A DNA stretch of 22,339 bases, taken from contig CAZPBO010000040.1 in the NCBI GenBank assembly GCA_964584815.1, forward strand, positions 1-22,339. Reading direction: 5' to 3'. A program made the translations under genes and the position numbers. How positions within the stretch are numbered: the first letter of the stretch is position 1; every line of letters starts with the position of its first letter. The notes under the pieces are model-generated. The model did not search any database, had not been told where the DNA came from, and saw only the letters and a program-made list of their open reading frames with translations. This DNA comes from CAZPBO01 sp964584815. GTDB taxonomy: Bacteria > Planctomycetota > SKW154. Positions 7,054 through 13,851 of this stretch are shown here, piece after piece.

Positions 7054-7393
7054 TTTCTCGCTTTTCCTCATAAATGGACGCAACGGCAAACAGCCAGTTT
7101 GCCACAAGCACGGCTATCAGACATCCCAACGCTGCCCACACACCCCCCGCAAAACCGCACAGGAACGCTGCGGCAACCAGCATCCCCCACCGCAAAAAAT
7201 AACTCCGAACCCACACCAACTGTTGTCCTGTCCGCAGTGTTGCCTCCGCATCCCGCATTGCAAGCACTATCCGCAGATACCACACGCAAATCCCTACTGC
7301 TACACCAAAGGCAATGCTTCTGCTGCCAACAGCAAGCGCCACACAGGCACTGACTACGCCCAAAGCCGCTATCCTTTTAATCACTTTTGCCAT
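7046..7393 (-). CDS. atpI: AtpI-like ATP synthase assembly protein
   Basis: This is a 115-residue, very hydrophobic protein with about four predicted membrane helices (near 8-25, 28-48, 71-86 and 88-110) and charged ends. Size, layout and position immediately before atpB fit the AtpI (ATP synthase protein I) family, which helps c-ring assembly and has been linked to Mg2+ transport. Sequence conservation in this family is low, so the call leans on context. The start could be ATG 7393 or the GTG directly before it at 7396; GGAGA lies 6-9 bases upstream. It overlaps atpZ by 17-20 bp and atpB by 8 bp, consistent with coupled translation. Confidence 0.75.
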   Translation of the reverse strand: MAKVIKRIAALGVVSACVALAVGSRSIAFGVAVGICVWYLRIVLAMRDAEATLRTGQQLVWVRSYFLRWGMLVAAAFLCGFAGGVWAALGCLIAVLVANWLFAVASIYEEKRENA

Positions 7394-7619
7394 CACGCTT
7401 CTCTCCGTTGCTCAACGAGCGCGCTATCATACGATAAGCCACCAACGCCCCGCAACCAAGCCCGAAAAAGAGCCCCACCACCAACATCACCCCTCCCGTT
7501 CCTAACTTCTTGTCAAGCCACATACCACCATAAACTCCACCCACAACACAGAGCGCAACACTCAACCCCAATGTGCCTACAAGACCCAAAACGCGTATAA
7601 AACTGAAATCCTCACGCAT
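7377..7619 (-). CDS. atpZ: AtpZ-like small membrane protein of the atp operon
   Basis: The product has 80 residues and two predicted membrane helices. The conserved-looking core GGVYGGMWLDKKLGTGG leads into a second helix ending GALVAYRMI. This is the pattern of the AtpZ family (putative F0F1 subunit), usually the first gene of atp operons, with a suggested role in divalent cation transport together with AtpI. The ribosome site is weak (GGTG near the start). A candidate promoter lies at 7645-7672 just upstream. The lipoprotein gene ends 105 bp before it on the same strand, so read-through is also possible. Confidence 0.8.
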   Translation of the reverse strand: MREDFSFIRVLGLVGTLGLSVALCVVGGVYGGMWLDKKLGTGGVMLVVGLFFGLGCGALVAYRMIARSLSNGEKRDGKSD

Positions 7620-7644
7620 CGCACACCATCAGATTCAGGCGACA

Positions 7645-7672
7645 AGAATAGCATCGCTGCTGGACAAATCAA
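7645..7672 (-). promoter_or_regulatory. Candidate sigma-70 promoter for the atp operon
   Basis: Read on the minus strand, TTGATT (7672-7667), a 16-bp spacer and TATTCT (7650-7645) would start transcription about 20 bases before atpZ. The match is moderate. The same -10 hexamer, TATTCT, appears in the candidate promoter at 9556-9584. Confidence 0.3.
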
Positions 7673-7696
7673 GCAAATCCAGTAAATCCGCGATGA

Positions 7697-7717
7697 GGAC
7701 AGATTGTGTGACTGTCC
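7697..7717 (-). terminator. Small hairpin after the lipoprotein gene, weak terminator candidate
   Basis: GGACAG and CTGTCC form a perfect 6-bp stem around a 9-base loop, 8 bp after the stop of the lipoprotein gene. No T-run follows in the minus-strand direction, so any termination would be partial. It may only be an mRNA-end or spacer structure. Confidence 0.2.
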
Positions 7718-7724
7718 GTAACGC

Positions 7725-9449
7725 TTACTGGGTATAGGTAACGCGTAACTTCGGCACTACTCCGCCGGTCGTCTCCTTTGAGGAGACGACGATTGAACCT
7801 TCGCCTGTTGTCCATTTTGGCGCTATAACGAGCCCGTAATTGAGCGCCGGATTGTCAAACCAGTCCTGAACAATAGCCGTGTTCAGTGTCACAGTAATTA
7901 TGCCGTGCTGCGGGTTGGAGATTGTTCCTATCTCGCTGCCCAATCCCGGTGCGTTGTTCCAAGTAATGCTACTCTCCTGCCAATCGCCGCCTGCGCGGCA
8001 GACATAAAAGTCAAAGGGGTTCGGGGGTCCTCCAGCACCGCTACCTACCAACTCCACATTTAACAGTAGTTCCGCAGAAACTATTGTGGCACCTGCAGGC
8101 AGAGACGACAAGTCAAACCTTATATAGGTGTGTGTCGTTGTAAACCCAGTGCGACCTGCTACAAGAAAAGTCTCCGTTCCGTAATTTTTGGTGGGGTCTT
8201 CTGAACTGACATATGCGTCGGCGACAGCAGCCAACTCCACCGTCTGCTGCTGACCACTTCCACCCTGTATCTCAAGATGGAGCGTCTTTGAGTCAGTCTG
8301 GCTCGGATTGGCACTATCCTCAACTGTGAATGTTATATCAACGCTTGCCGCCTGTGTTGGTGTCCCGTATATGTGCAGCCTGTAATCCTGCATAACCTCC
8401 GTCTGCAGCCCCGACGGTAACGCCGGCACCACCGTCCAACTATACGGGATTTTACCACCCGTCGCTTCCACATACGCATCATACGATTGCCCCACCGTTC
8501 CCGTCGGAAGACTATCCGTCGTTATCTGCAACTTCTCATACACATATATGGTCAGGTCTTTTTCTGCCGTTCCTGAACCATCAGACACCCGAACGCGGAA
8601 GGTATAAGGACTCCCCTGAGAAGCCTTTGCGTCCACAGACCCACTGATAACGCCGTCTGAATTAAGATTAAGGCTCGGCGGCAAATCTCCCGACAGCAGC
8701 GACCAAGTGTAGTTTGTGCTGGCACCACCGGTTGCTTCCAGTTGCGTGCTGTAATTTGACTGCCCATCGTATGCGTCGGGCAAGGTAGATGTTACTATTT
8801 GGAGTGGAGAAGAACCTTGGGGCAGCACTACAAAATCAAACTGTTTCGTCACCGAATCCTGCCCGTCGTCCACCGTCACAGTCAACTGGTATGTGCCACT
8901 TGTGCCGTTCTGCGGCGTGCCATCTATCTCAAGAGGGTCCACCCCTGCGTTCACATTTACCCCAGCAGGTCCTCCGCCTGCTCCCCATTGGTAACTCCAA
9001 GTATATGTTCCAGTGCCGCCAATTGCCTCAACCGTCGCACTGTAGGATTGCCCCTCCACCGCTTCCGGAAGCGAAGTGGTCGTTATCTGAAGTGGTGGCA
9101 CTTCAACATAAAGCCACAGCGTCTTACTGTCCTGCTTACCGCCGTTTTCCTGAACGGTAACAACGATGGGGTATGTGCCTGCCTGCGTTGGGGTGCCAGC
9201 GATGCGAAGCACATCCCCGTTCTGGACAGCATCTATACCAGGCGGCTGCCCCTGTGTCCACTGGTGACTCCAAGTGTATGGTGTTGCACCGCCGGTCGCC
9301 TCAACCATCGCACTGTAGGATTGCCCCACATACGCTTTGGGCAAACTGTTTGTAATAATGTAGAACTCGCTTCTGTGATGTTTTCTACCGCGACTGGAGC
9401 AGCCGACAAAAAGCGCAACCGCAACAACAGCCACTAAGGTCCGCCGCAT
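7725..9449 (-). CDS. Lipoprotein with four Ig-like repeats and a DNRLRE-type C-terminal domain
   Basis: The product is 574 residues with ATG 9449. MRRTLVAVVAVALFVGC is a lipoprotein signal (lipid Cys 17). Four He_PIG-type Ig repeats span about 30-118, 119-213, 214-307 and 308-397; each opens with a form of LQITTxSLPxAxxGQSY. Residues about 402-574 resemble the DNRLRE/CBM96-like beta domain: DAYVSSEDPTKNYGTETFLV, YIRFDLSSLP, ITWNNAP and LNYGLVI are all typical. Such proteins are cell-surface or periplasmic; the C-terminal domain is often tied to polysaccharide binding. A longer GTG start (9464) is rejected because its codons contain the GGAGG, which sits 8 bases before ATG 9449. The gene is upstream of atpZ, same strand, and related to the lipoprotein at 1011-1985. 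Confidence 0.88.
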   Translation of the reverse strand: MRRTLVAVVAVALFVGCSSRGRKHHRSEFYIITNSLPKAYVGQSYSAMVEATGGATPYTWSHQWTQGQPPGIDAVQNGDVLRIAGTPTQAGTYPIVVTVQENGGKQDSKTLWLYVEVPPLQITTTSLPEAVEGQSYSATVEAIGGTGTYTWSYQWGAGGGPAGVNVNAGVDPLEIDGTPQNGTSGTYQLTVTVDDGQDSVTKQFDFVVLPQGSSPLQIVTSTLPDAYDGQSNYSTQLEATGGASTNYTWSLLSGDLPPSLNLNSDGVISGSVDAKASQGSPYTFRVRVSDGSGTAEKDLTIYVYEKLQITTDSLPTGTVGQSYDAYVEATGGKIPYSWTVVPALPSGLQTEVMQDYRLHIYGTPTQAASVDITFTVEDSANPSQTDSKTLHLEIQGGSGQQQTVELAAVADAYVSSEDPTKNYGTETFLVAGRTGFTTTHTYIRFDLSSLPAGATIVSAELLLNVELVGSGAGGPPNPFDFYVCRAGGDWQESSITWNNAPGLGSEIGTISNPQHGIITVTLNTAIVQDWFDNPALNYGLVIAPKWTTGEGSIVVSSKETTGGVVPKLRVTYTQ

Positions 9450-9604
9450 AGCATCTGCCTCCACAACATAACCCTACGCAACAATATACAACATCATCTT
9501 ATAGTAATGCAAATAAAAATCCGTTTCTTTTTATCAAGATATGGCGTGTTTTTGCTTGATACACCCACCATATTGGGGTATTCTGCTTCAATGAGGGTGG
9601 AAAG
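9450..9604. promoter_or_regulatory. AT-rich divergent intergenic region
   Basis: This region separates the minus-strand lipoprotein gene from the plus-strand methyltransferase operon and is much richer in A+T than its surroundings, as expected for two divergent promoters. It contains an inverted pair ATCAAG (9534-9539) and CTTGAT (9555-9560). On the minus strand a TTGCAT / 18 bp / TATATT pair is a weak candidate promoter for the lipoprotein. Confidence 0.4.
9556..9584 (+). promoter_or_regulatory. Candidate sigma-70 promoter for the methyltransferase operon
   Basis: TTGATA (9556-9561), a 17-bp spacer and TATTCT (9579-9584) make a good housekeeping-type promoter, predicting a transcript start near 9591, about 14 bases before the methyltransferase ATG. 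AGGGTGG directly follows as the ribosome site. The transcript leader would be very short. Confidence 0.45.
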
Positions 9605-10624
9605 ATGGATGGGATAGTTGTTTGTGCGACGGCGCAGGAGTTGTTGAGTGCGCTTCCTGACGGTGCGGCAGCGCTTGTGTTTGCCGACCCACCGCACTGC
9701 ACAGGGCGCCTGTTTTGCGGCTCGTCGGGGTGGGAACGCGGTGCGGAAATCGCTTTTTCGGACAGATGGGGAGGATGTATTGACTGGTCTGGGGTATCTG
9801 GGAGGTTGCGGAAGGTTTTGAGAGCATTGGTTGGGATTTATGGTGAGACGCCGCAGGTGGTATATGCTGCGTTTTTGGGGCGGTTTATGGAGTCAGCGCG
9901 GCGGGTGCTTGACCAACGCGGCTCCCTTTTCCTCCATATCTCGCTTGATGTTTATCATTATGTTCGCGTTGTGGCGGATGCGGTTTTCGGCAAACAGAAT
10001 TTGCGCAATGTGATAGTCTGGCACAAGACCGGTGGTGGGCGTGCCCGTTCACGCTTCTCTCACAAATACGACTTGATTCTTTGGCTGACGAAGGGCAGGA
10101 GTTGGCGTTTCTTTGCGGATGCTGTGCGTGTGCCGTATAAGGAGACATCAGGCTATGCGCGGAGCGGCATTGTGGCGCGTAGCGGCAAGCGTTATATGCC
10201 GCATCCTTTGGGCACGATTCCTGACGATGTGTGGGATATCCCGATGGTGAATCCGTTATCTTCAGAGCGGGTGGGGTATCCTACGCAGAAGCCGGAGGCG
10301 CTGCTTGAGCGCATAGTGCTGGCGACAACGCAGGAGGGGGATTTGGTGGTGGACGCGTTCTGTGGGAGCGGCACAACGGGTGTGGTGTCGGCGCGTTTGG
10401 GACGGCGCTTTATTCTGGGGGATGCAAGCAGCAAAGCGGTGGAGAAGGCTTCAGCGCGGCTTGCGCGTCACAACGCCGTCTTCACCGTCTGTTCCACAGC
10501 CGACATTAAGCAATATAGCAACCATCTTTTTAAGGAGGGTCGCAATAGGAGGGGTGAGAGTGAAGGTTCGTTTTTTCACCAAGAAGACCTGTCCGACATG
10601 CAAGGTAGCCAAGGAGTTGCTTGA
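9605..10624 (+). CDS. Beta-class DNA (N4/N6) methyltransferase
   Basis: It transfers a methyl group from S-adenosylmethionine to adenine N6 or cytosine N4 in DNA. Motif order is IV, X, I, as in the beta class: catalytic DPPH (28-31), YPTQKPEALLERIV (225-238), then SAM-binding DAFCGSGTTG (250-259). The catalytic motif has His where DPPY is usual. FSHKYDLILWLTK (151-163) is common in Mod/YhdJ-like relatives. There is no restriction gene nearby, so it looks like an orphan or housekeeping enzyme; the recognition site cannot be predicted. ATG 9605 follows AGGGTGG. The last about 22 codons overlap the next gene by 65 bp, and the tail after about residue 290 looks non-conserved. A shifted or extended stop is possible. 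Confidence 0.88.
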   Translation: MDGIVVCATAQELLSALPDGAAALVFADPPHCTGRLFCGSSGWERGAEIAFSDRWGGCIDWSGVSGRLRKVLRALVGIYGETPQVVYAAFLGRFMESARRVLDQRGSLFLHISLDVYHYVRVVADAVFGKQNLRNVIVWHKTGGGRARSRFSHKYDLILWLTKGRSWRFFADAVRVPYKETSGYARSGIVARSGKRYMPHPLGTIPDDVWDIPMVNPLSSERVGYPTQKPEALLERIVLATTQEGDLVVDAFCGSGTTGVVSARLGRRFILGDASSKAVEKASARLARHNAVFTVCSTADIKQYSNHLFKEGRNRRGESEGSFFHQEDLSDMQGSQGVA

Positions 10625-10826
10625 GCGTTTCATACAGGAGCGCAAACTTTCGGCGCTTGTGTCGGTGGAGCACCACGACCTTGACACAGTGGACGGTCTG
10701 GCGGAAGGCGCGTATTGGGATGTGATGGCAGTTCCGACTTTGATAGTGGAGAGAGGGAAGAAGGTGGTGGCGAGATGGGACGGGCAGGTTCCACAGGAAG
10801 CGGATTTGGAGAGGGCGTTGAGTTGA
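10560..10826 (+). CDS. Thioredoxin/glutaredoxin-like CPTC protein
   Basis: This is an 88-residue thioredoxin-fold protein. MKVRFFTKKTCPTCKVAKEL gives the first strand and the redox motif C11-P-T-C14; AVPTLIV supplies the cis-proline (P59) expected opposite the active site. It is small, like glutaredoxin/NrdH-type reductants. The GTG start at 10560 is chosen because AGGAGGG lies about 6 bases upstream and homology-like sequence begins there. Longer in-frame starts back to 10362 lie inside the methyltransferase. It is immediately followed by an NrdG-type activase, which suggests a role in supplying electrons or thiols to a ribonucleotide reductase. That partnership is inference; no reductase gene is in the window. 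Confidence 0.85.
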   Translation: MKVRFFTKKTCPTCKVAKELLERFIQERKLSALVSVEHHDLDTVDGLAEGAYWDVMAVPTLIVERGKKVVARWDGQVPQEADLERALS

Positions 10827-11536
10827 GTCCACCTGATATATGCGGTTTTTTAGAGACGACGCTGATAGACTGGGAGGGCAGTGTGGCGGCGGAGGTGTTT
10901 TTGTGCGGATGCAATTTTCGGTGTCCGTTTTGCCACAGCGCGCATTTGGTCTTCGGGCGTGTTGAGCGCCTGATGTGGGATGCGGTCGTTGATTCGCTGC
11001 GCAGGCGTGGCGCTTTTATTGACGGTGTTGTTGTGTCAGGTGGTGAGCCGACGCTGCACGGTGAGCGGCTGGTTGAGTTGTGCCGCCGCATAAAGGCGGA
11101 AGGGTTCGCCGTCAAGATTGACACAAACGGCACATCGCCTCACCTTCTGCGCCGTCTTTATGATGAAGGACTGCTTGATTTTGTGGCAGTTGACCTTAAG
11201 GCACCGCTTGATGAGCGCCGTTACCGCCTTGCCACGGGTGTCAACGCCGATATCGCCGCCATAAGGCAGACGCTTACCTGGCTCATATCCGGTCAGGGAC
11301 CGTCATATGAGGTGCGCACCACTGTGGTGCCGACGCTGCACGACATAACAACACTTGAGGAGATGGCTCACACCCTATCAGGCGCCGCAGACTGGGTCAT
11401 TCAAAACTTCAACCCCAAAAACGGCTGTCTTGACCCACAATGGGAGAAGATAACCCCATATGACAAGGAACTGCTTGAGATGTGGGTGGAGCGTCTGCGG
11501 CGCATAGTGCCGTGTCGTCTGCGCGGTGCTTTCTGA
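10823..11536 (+). CDS. Radical SAM activase, anaerobic ribonucleotide reductase type (NrdG2)
   Basis: Enzymes of this family use a [4Fe-4S] cluster and S-adenosylmethionine to install the glycyl radical in anaerobic ribonucleoside-triphosphate reductase. The protein shows GFLETTLIDWEGSVAAEVFL, then the cluster motif C30-N-F-R-C34-P-F-C37, VVVSGGEPTLHG (69-80) for SAM binding, and KIDTNGTSPHLL. At 237 residues it has the usual length of the NrdG2 subgroup. I choose TTG 10823, which overlaps the preceding stop as TTGA and has GAGAGG about 8 bases upstream. ATG 10775 would add a Gly-rich tail inside the thioredoxin-like gene and is the alternative. The substrate could be another glycyl-radical enzyme, since nrdD is not present here. 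Confidence 0.85.
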   Translation: MSPPDICGFLETTLIDWEGSVAAEVFLCGCNFRCPFCHSAHLVFGRVERLMWDAVVDSLRRRGAFIDGVVVSGGEPTLHGERLVELCRRIKAEGFAVKIDTNGTSPHLLRRLYDEGLLDFVAVDLKAPLDERRYRLATGVNADIAAIRQTLTWLISGQGPSYEVRTTVVPTLHDITTLEEMAHTLSGAADWVIQNFNPKNGCLDPQWEKITPYDKELLEMWVERLRRIVPCRLRGAF

Positions 11537-11594
11537 TATCGCTTTGTTGCAGGCGGTTAGGCGGCTATACTTACCGCGGTCTTGGGAAGTTTGT

Positions 11595-12641
11595 ATGCGG
11601 GTCTGTTTTGTTGCCACCACAGAAGAAGAACTGTTGTTGATGTGGTCTGTTTGCGAGGAGTTGAGGAAGGGTGGGGTTGAGACATTGTTTGTGCGTGCAG
11701 GTGGTGGCGAGCGGTTTGATGGGATTGCGGGTTCTGTTGGGGCGCGGTTTGACGAAAGCATAGGAGCAGGGGATGTGTCATCCTGCGCCGCGACGGTTCT
11801 TGAGCGCCTTCCAAAAATCCTTGAGAACTTCAAGCCGCATTGGGTGGTGGTTCACGGAGCGAACGGTTGTGGGGTGGCTGCCGCGGTGGCAGCGCATTGC
11901 GCCTCCTTTCCCGTAACGCATATAGGTTCTGGTCTTCGTTTCGGTCGGCGTCTTGGGGTGGATGGCAAGGAGGCGTGCCGCCGCGCAACTGAGGCGCTCT
12001 CCAGTATCCTCCTTGCTCCCACACAACGCGCCCACTCAAATCTCCTCTCCGAAAATCATCCTCCCCAAATCGTCCACACAACAGGCAGCACGCTGACAAA
12101 CACCCTCATCAGAGTCAAAAAAAGAATCAGCGCAGACGGAAGCATTGACAGGATAAAGCAACGCCTGCTCGGCAAAAGTGATGCTTCCCTACTTCTTCTG
12201 CTGATAGAGCATAAAGATGTTTTAAGTGGCGTGCTGCAGGGCTTGGAGCGTGTAGGGGAGTTTTTGTCTGGTGTGAGGATAGTTGTTGTGCCGCTGGATG
12301 GGGAATTTGAAGGTGCGGGCGGGGAGTTTTTTGTGTGCGGGGATGTTGGGTTTGTTGAGGTTTTGGGAGCGGCGGTTGGTGGGGTTGTGGTGACGGATGT
12401 GGGGTGGGTAGTTGAGGCGGCGGTGGTTTTTGGGTTCGGTGTCGTTCTTATGGCAGAGGCAACCGACAGACCTGATGCGGTGGAGACGGGCTGGGCGGTT
12501 CTATCGGGGCTGGAGAAGCAGAGGGTAGTAAAGGCAGCGGTTATGATGCTGAAGCGGTGGGTAGCGCCTCACAGAGAGCCGTTTAAGGGCAAGGATGCGG
12601 CGGCAAGGGTTGCCGCCATCCTCACCCAGAACCGTCAGTGA
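11595..12641 (+). CDS. Degenerate UDP-GlcNAc 2-epimerase (WecB)-like protein
   Basis: The fold signature of non-hydrolysing UDP-GlcNAc 2-epimerases is visible: MRVCFVATTEEE at the start, FKPHWVVVHGANG (79-91), THIGSGLR (108-115), LAPTQRAHSNLL (140-151), TTGSTLTNTLI (162-172), and a late RPDAVETGWAVLSG (292-305). Key residues of E. coli WecB are altered: the HGD aspartate (D95) is Ala 89, and the HVEAGLR glutamate (E117) is Gly 111. RxEN after the catalytic His region is KDVL, and TDSGG reads TDVGW. It is therefore probably not an ordinary epimerase; it may bind a nucleotide sugar or do something else. ATG 11595 follows GGGAAG; an upstream ATG (11526) overlaps the previous gene. The tail overlaps the convergent protease gene by 7 bp. 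Confidence 0.75.
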   Translation: MRVCFVATTEEELLLMWSVCEELRKGGVETLFVRAGGGERFDGIAGSVGARFDESIGAGDVSSCAATVLERLPKILENFKPHWVVVHGANGCGVAAAVAAHCASFPVTHIGSGLRFGRRLGVDGKEACRRATEALSSILLAPTQRAHSNLLSENHPPQIVHTTGSTLTNTLIRVKKRISADGSIDRIKQRLLGKSDASLLLLLIEHKDVLSGVLQGLERVGEFLSGVRIVVVPLDGEFEGAGGEFFVCGDVGFVEVLGAAVGGVVVTDVGWVVEAAVVFGFGVVLMAEATDRPDAVETGWAVLSGLEKQRVVKAAVMMLKRWVAPHREPFKGKDAAARVAAILTQNRQ

Positions 12642-13846
12642 ACCTTACCCGCTCTGAACGCCTCCGCCATTCCAATCCGCTCAAGTGGCGTGGGATGCGT
12701 CGCAAACCACAGATACCGCAGTCTGCTGGGGTTAAGCGAGGAGAGGTTGTGGAGGGCGAGCCGTTTTTCTGCACGGATAAACGCGTTGGGGTTGTTGGTC
12801 AACCGCAGCGCTTCAAGGTCAGCCTGCGCCTCACAACGGCGGCTCAGATAGTTTTCAAACGGCGCCAGAAGGAGCGATAAAACAATCGCGCATAAGGCAA
12901 CAAAAGCCAAAACACGCGGCTCCTGAACACTTGCTATTCCCTTCTTGGTGAGCCACCCAACAAGCGCCGCCACGCTTGCCCAAAAAGCAAACAGAACGAC
13001 AGCCCCAAGAAGAAGTCCTTTCAAGATATGATGATGGCGTGCGTGTCCCGCCTCATGCGCAACCACCACCTCCACCTCATCAGAAGGATGGTTTTGAAGC
13101 AGGGTGTCATAAAGGACAACGCGGCGTGTGGAGAAGAGACCGCTGAAGTAGGCGTTGGTGTGAGTGTAACGGGAGGAGGCGTCACAAACAAGAACGCGGT
13201 CTGTGGGGATGTGGGCTTTTTTCGCGATGGAGATAAGGCGTGTGGCGAGTTTCTCGTCCTTCAGCGGTCTGAAATGCGCAAACAACGGCGCTATCACAAG
13301 CGGCGCAAGAAACGCGACTACAAAACTGAAAACCACGCTCACCACCGCCGCAGGCAGCCACCATTTCTTGATACGCAGCATAAAAAGCCCAATTAGAGTC
13401 ACCGCCACCAGTCCGCCGCAGAAACTTACAAGCGATGACTTAAGATGGTGCCAAAACCACTCCCCGCCGCTCATCCGCAGAAAACCCCATTGCGACTCAA
13501 GCACAACACCGTCCGCGTAGTCTATCGGAAGGCAGACAACAAAGAGCAGCCAGTAAACAATGGTGAAAAAGAGCAGGAAGGAACGCAACTTGGAGGTTGA
13601 TGTCAATTTCTGGATACGCTGCCCAAACCAAAAAGCAAAGCCGAAAAGCAGAAGCAGTGTAACAGCGGTGCGTGCCATAGCATAGCGGAAACTGGCGTTC
13701 CTGTAGGGGGCGGCACCTTCAATGCGCGCTATCTCCGCCTTGCTGAAATGCGCTGATGCGTCTGCAGGCGATGCCACCTTAACGGGAGGAATCAAAAGGA
13801 CATAACATATAGCCGCGGCAAGCCACAGAACCGCCGCCACCCTCAT
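12635..13846 (-). CDS. M48 (Ste24-type) membrane zinc metalloprotease
   Basis: The 403-residue protein has several membrane helices in the N-terminal half (about 3-20, 58-76, 90-108, 138-158 and 163-190) and further ones after the active site (about 280-300 and 312-330). The zinc motif HEAGH is at 264-268, and the third ligand is probably Glu 339 in RRCEAQAD. The segment VCDASSRYTHTNAYFSGL (220-237) before the active site is typical of Ste24/HtpX-like enzymes. Family members cleave membrane or prenylated proteins in quality control; the substrate here is unknown. It starts 5 bp after the zinc-ribbon protein gene, with GGTGGG across that stop, so both are in one operon. It converges with the WecB-like gene. 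Confidence 0.93.
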   Translation of the reverse strand: MRVAAVLWLAAAICYVLLIPPVKVASPADASAHFSKAEIARIEGAAPYRNASFRYAMARTAVTLLLLFGFAFWFGQRIQKLTSTSKLRSFLLFFTIVYWLLFVVCLPIDYADGVVLESQWGFLRMSGGEWFWHHLKSSLVSFCGGLVAVTLIGLFMLRIKKWWLPAAVVSVVFSFVVAFLAPLVIAPLFAHFRPLKDEKLATRLISIAKKAHIPTDRVLVCDASSRYTHTNAYFSGLFSTRRVVLYDTLLQNHPSDEVEVVVAHEAGHARHHHILKGLLLGAVVLFAFWASVAALVGWLTKKGIASVQEPRVLAFVALCAIVLSLLLAPFENYLSRRCEAQADLEALRLTNNPNAFIRAEKRLALHNLSSLNPSRLRYLWFATHPTPLERIGMAEAFRAGKVH

Positions 13847-13851
13847 CGCAA

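Noticed and set aside
7046..7107. Longer atpB starts (7107, 7071)
   Set aside because: They would overlap atpI by up to 62 bp and add a non-homologous N-terminus; ATG 7053 has better spacing to an AGGAA/GCGAG site.
9541..9557. Sigma-54-like TGGC...TTGC upstream of the methyltransferase
   Set aside because: GG and GC are separated by 9 bases instead of the required 10, and a better sigma-70-type promoter overlaps it.
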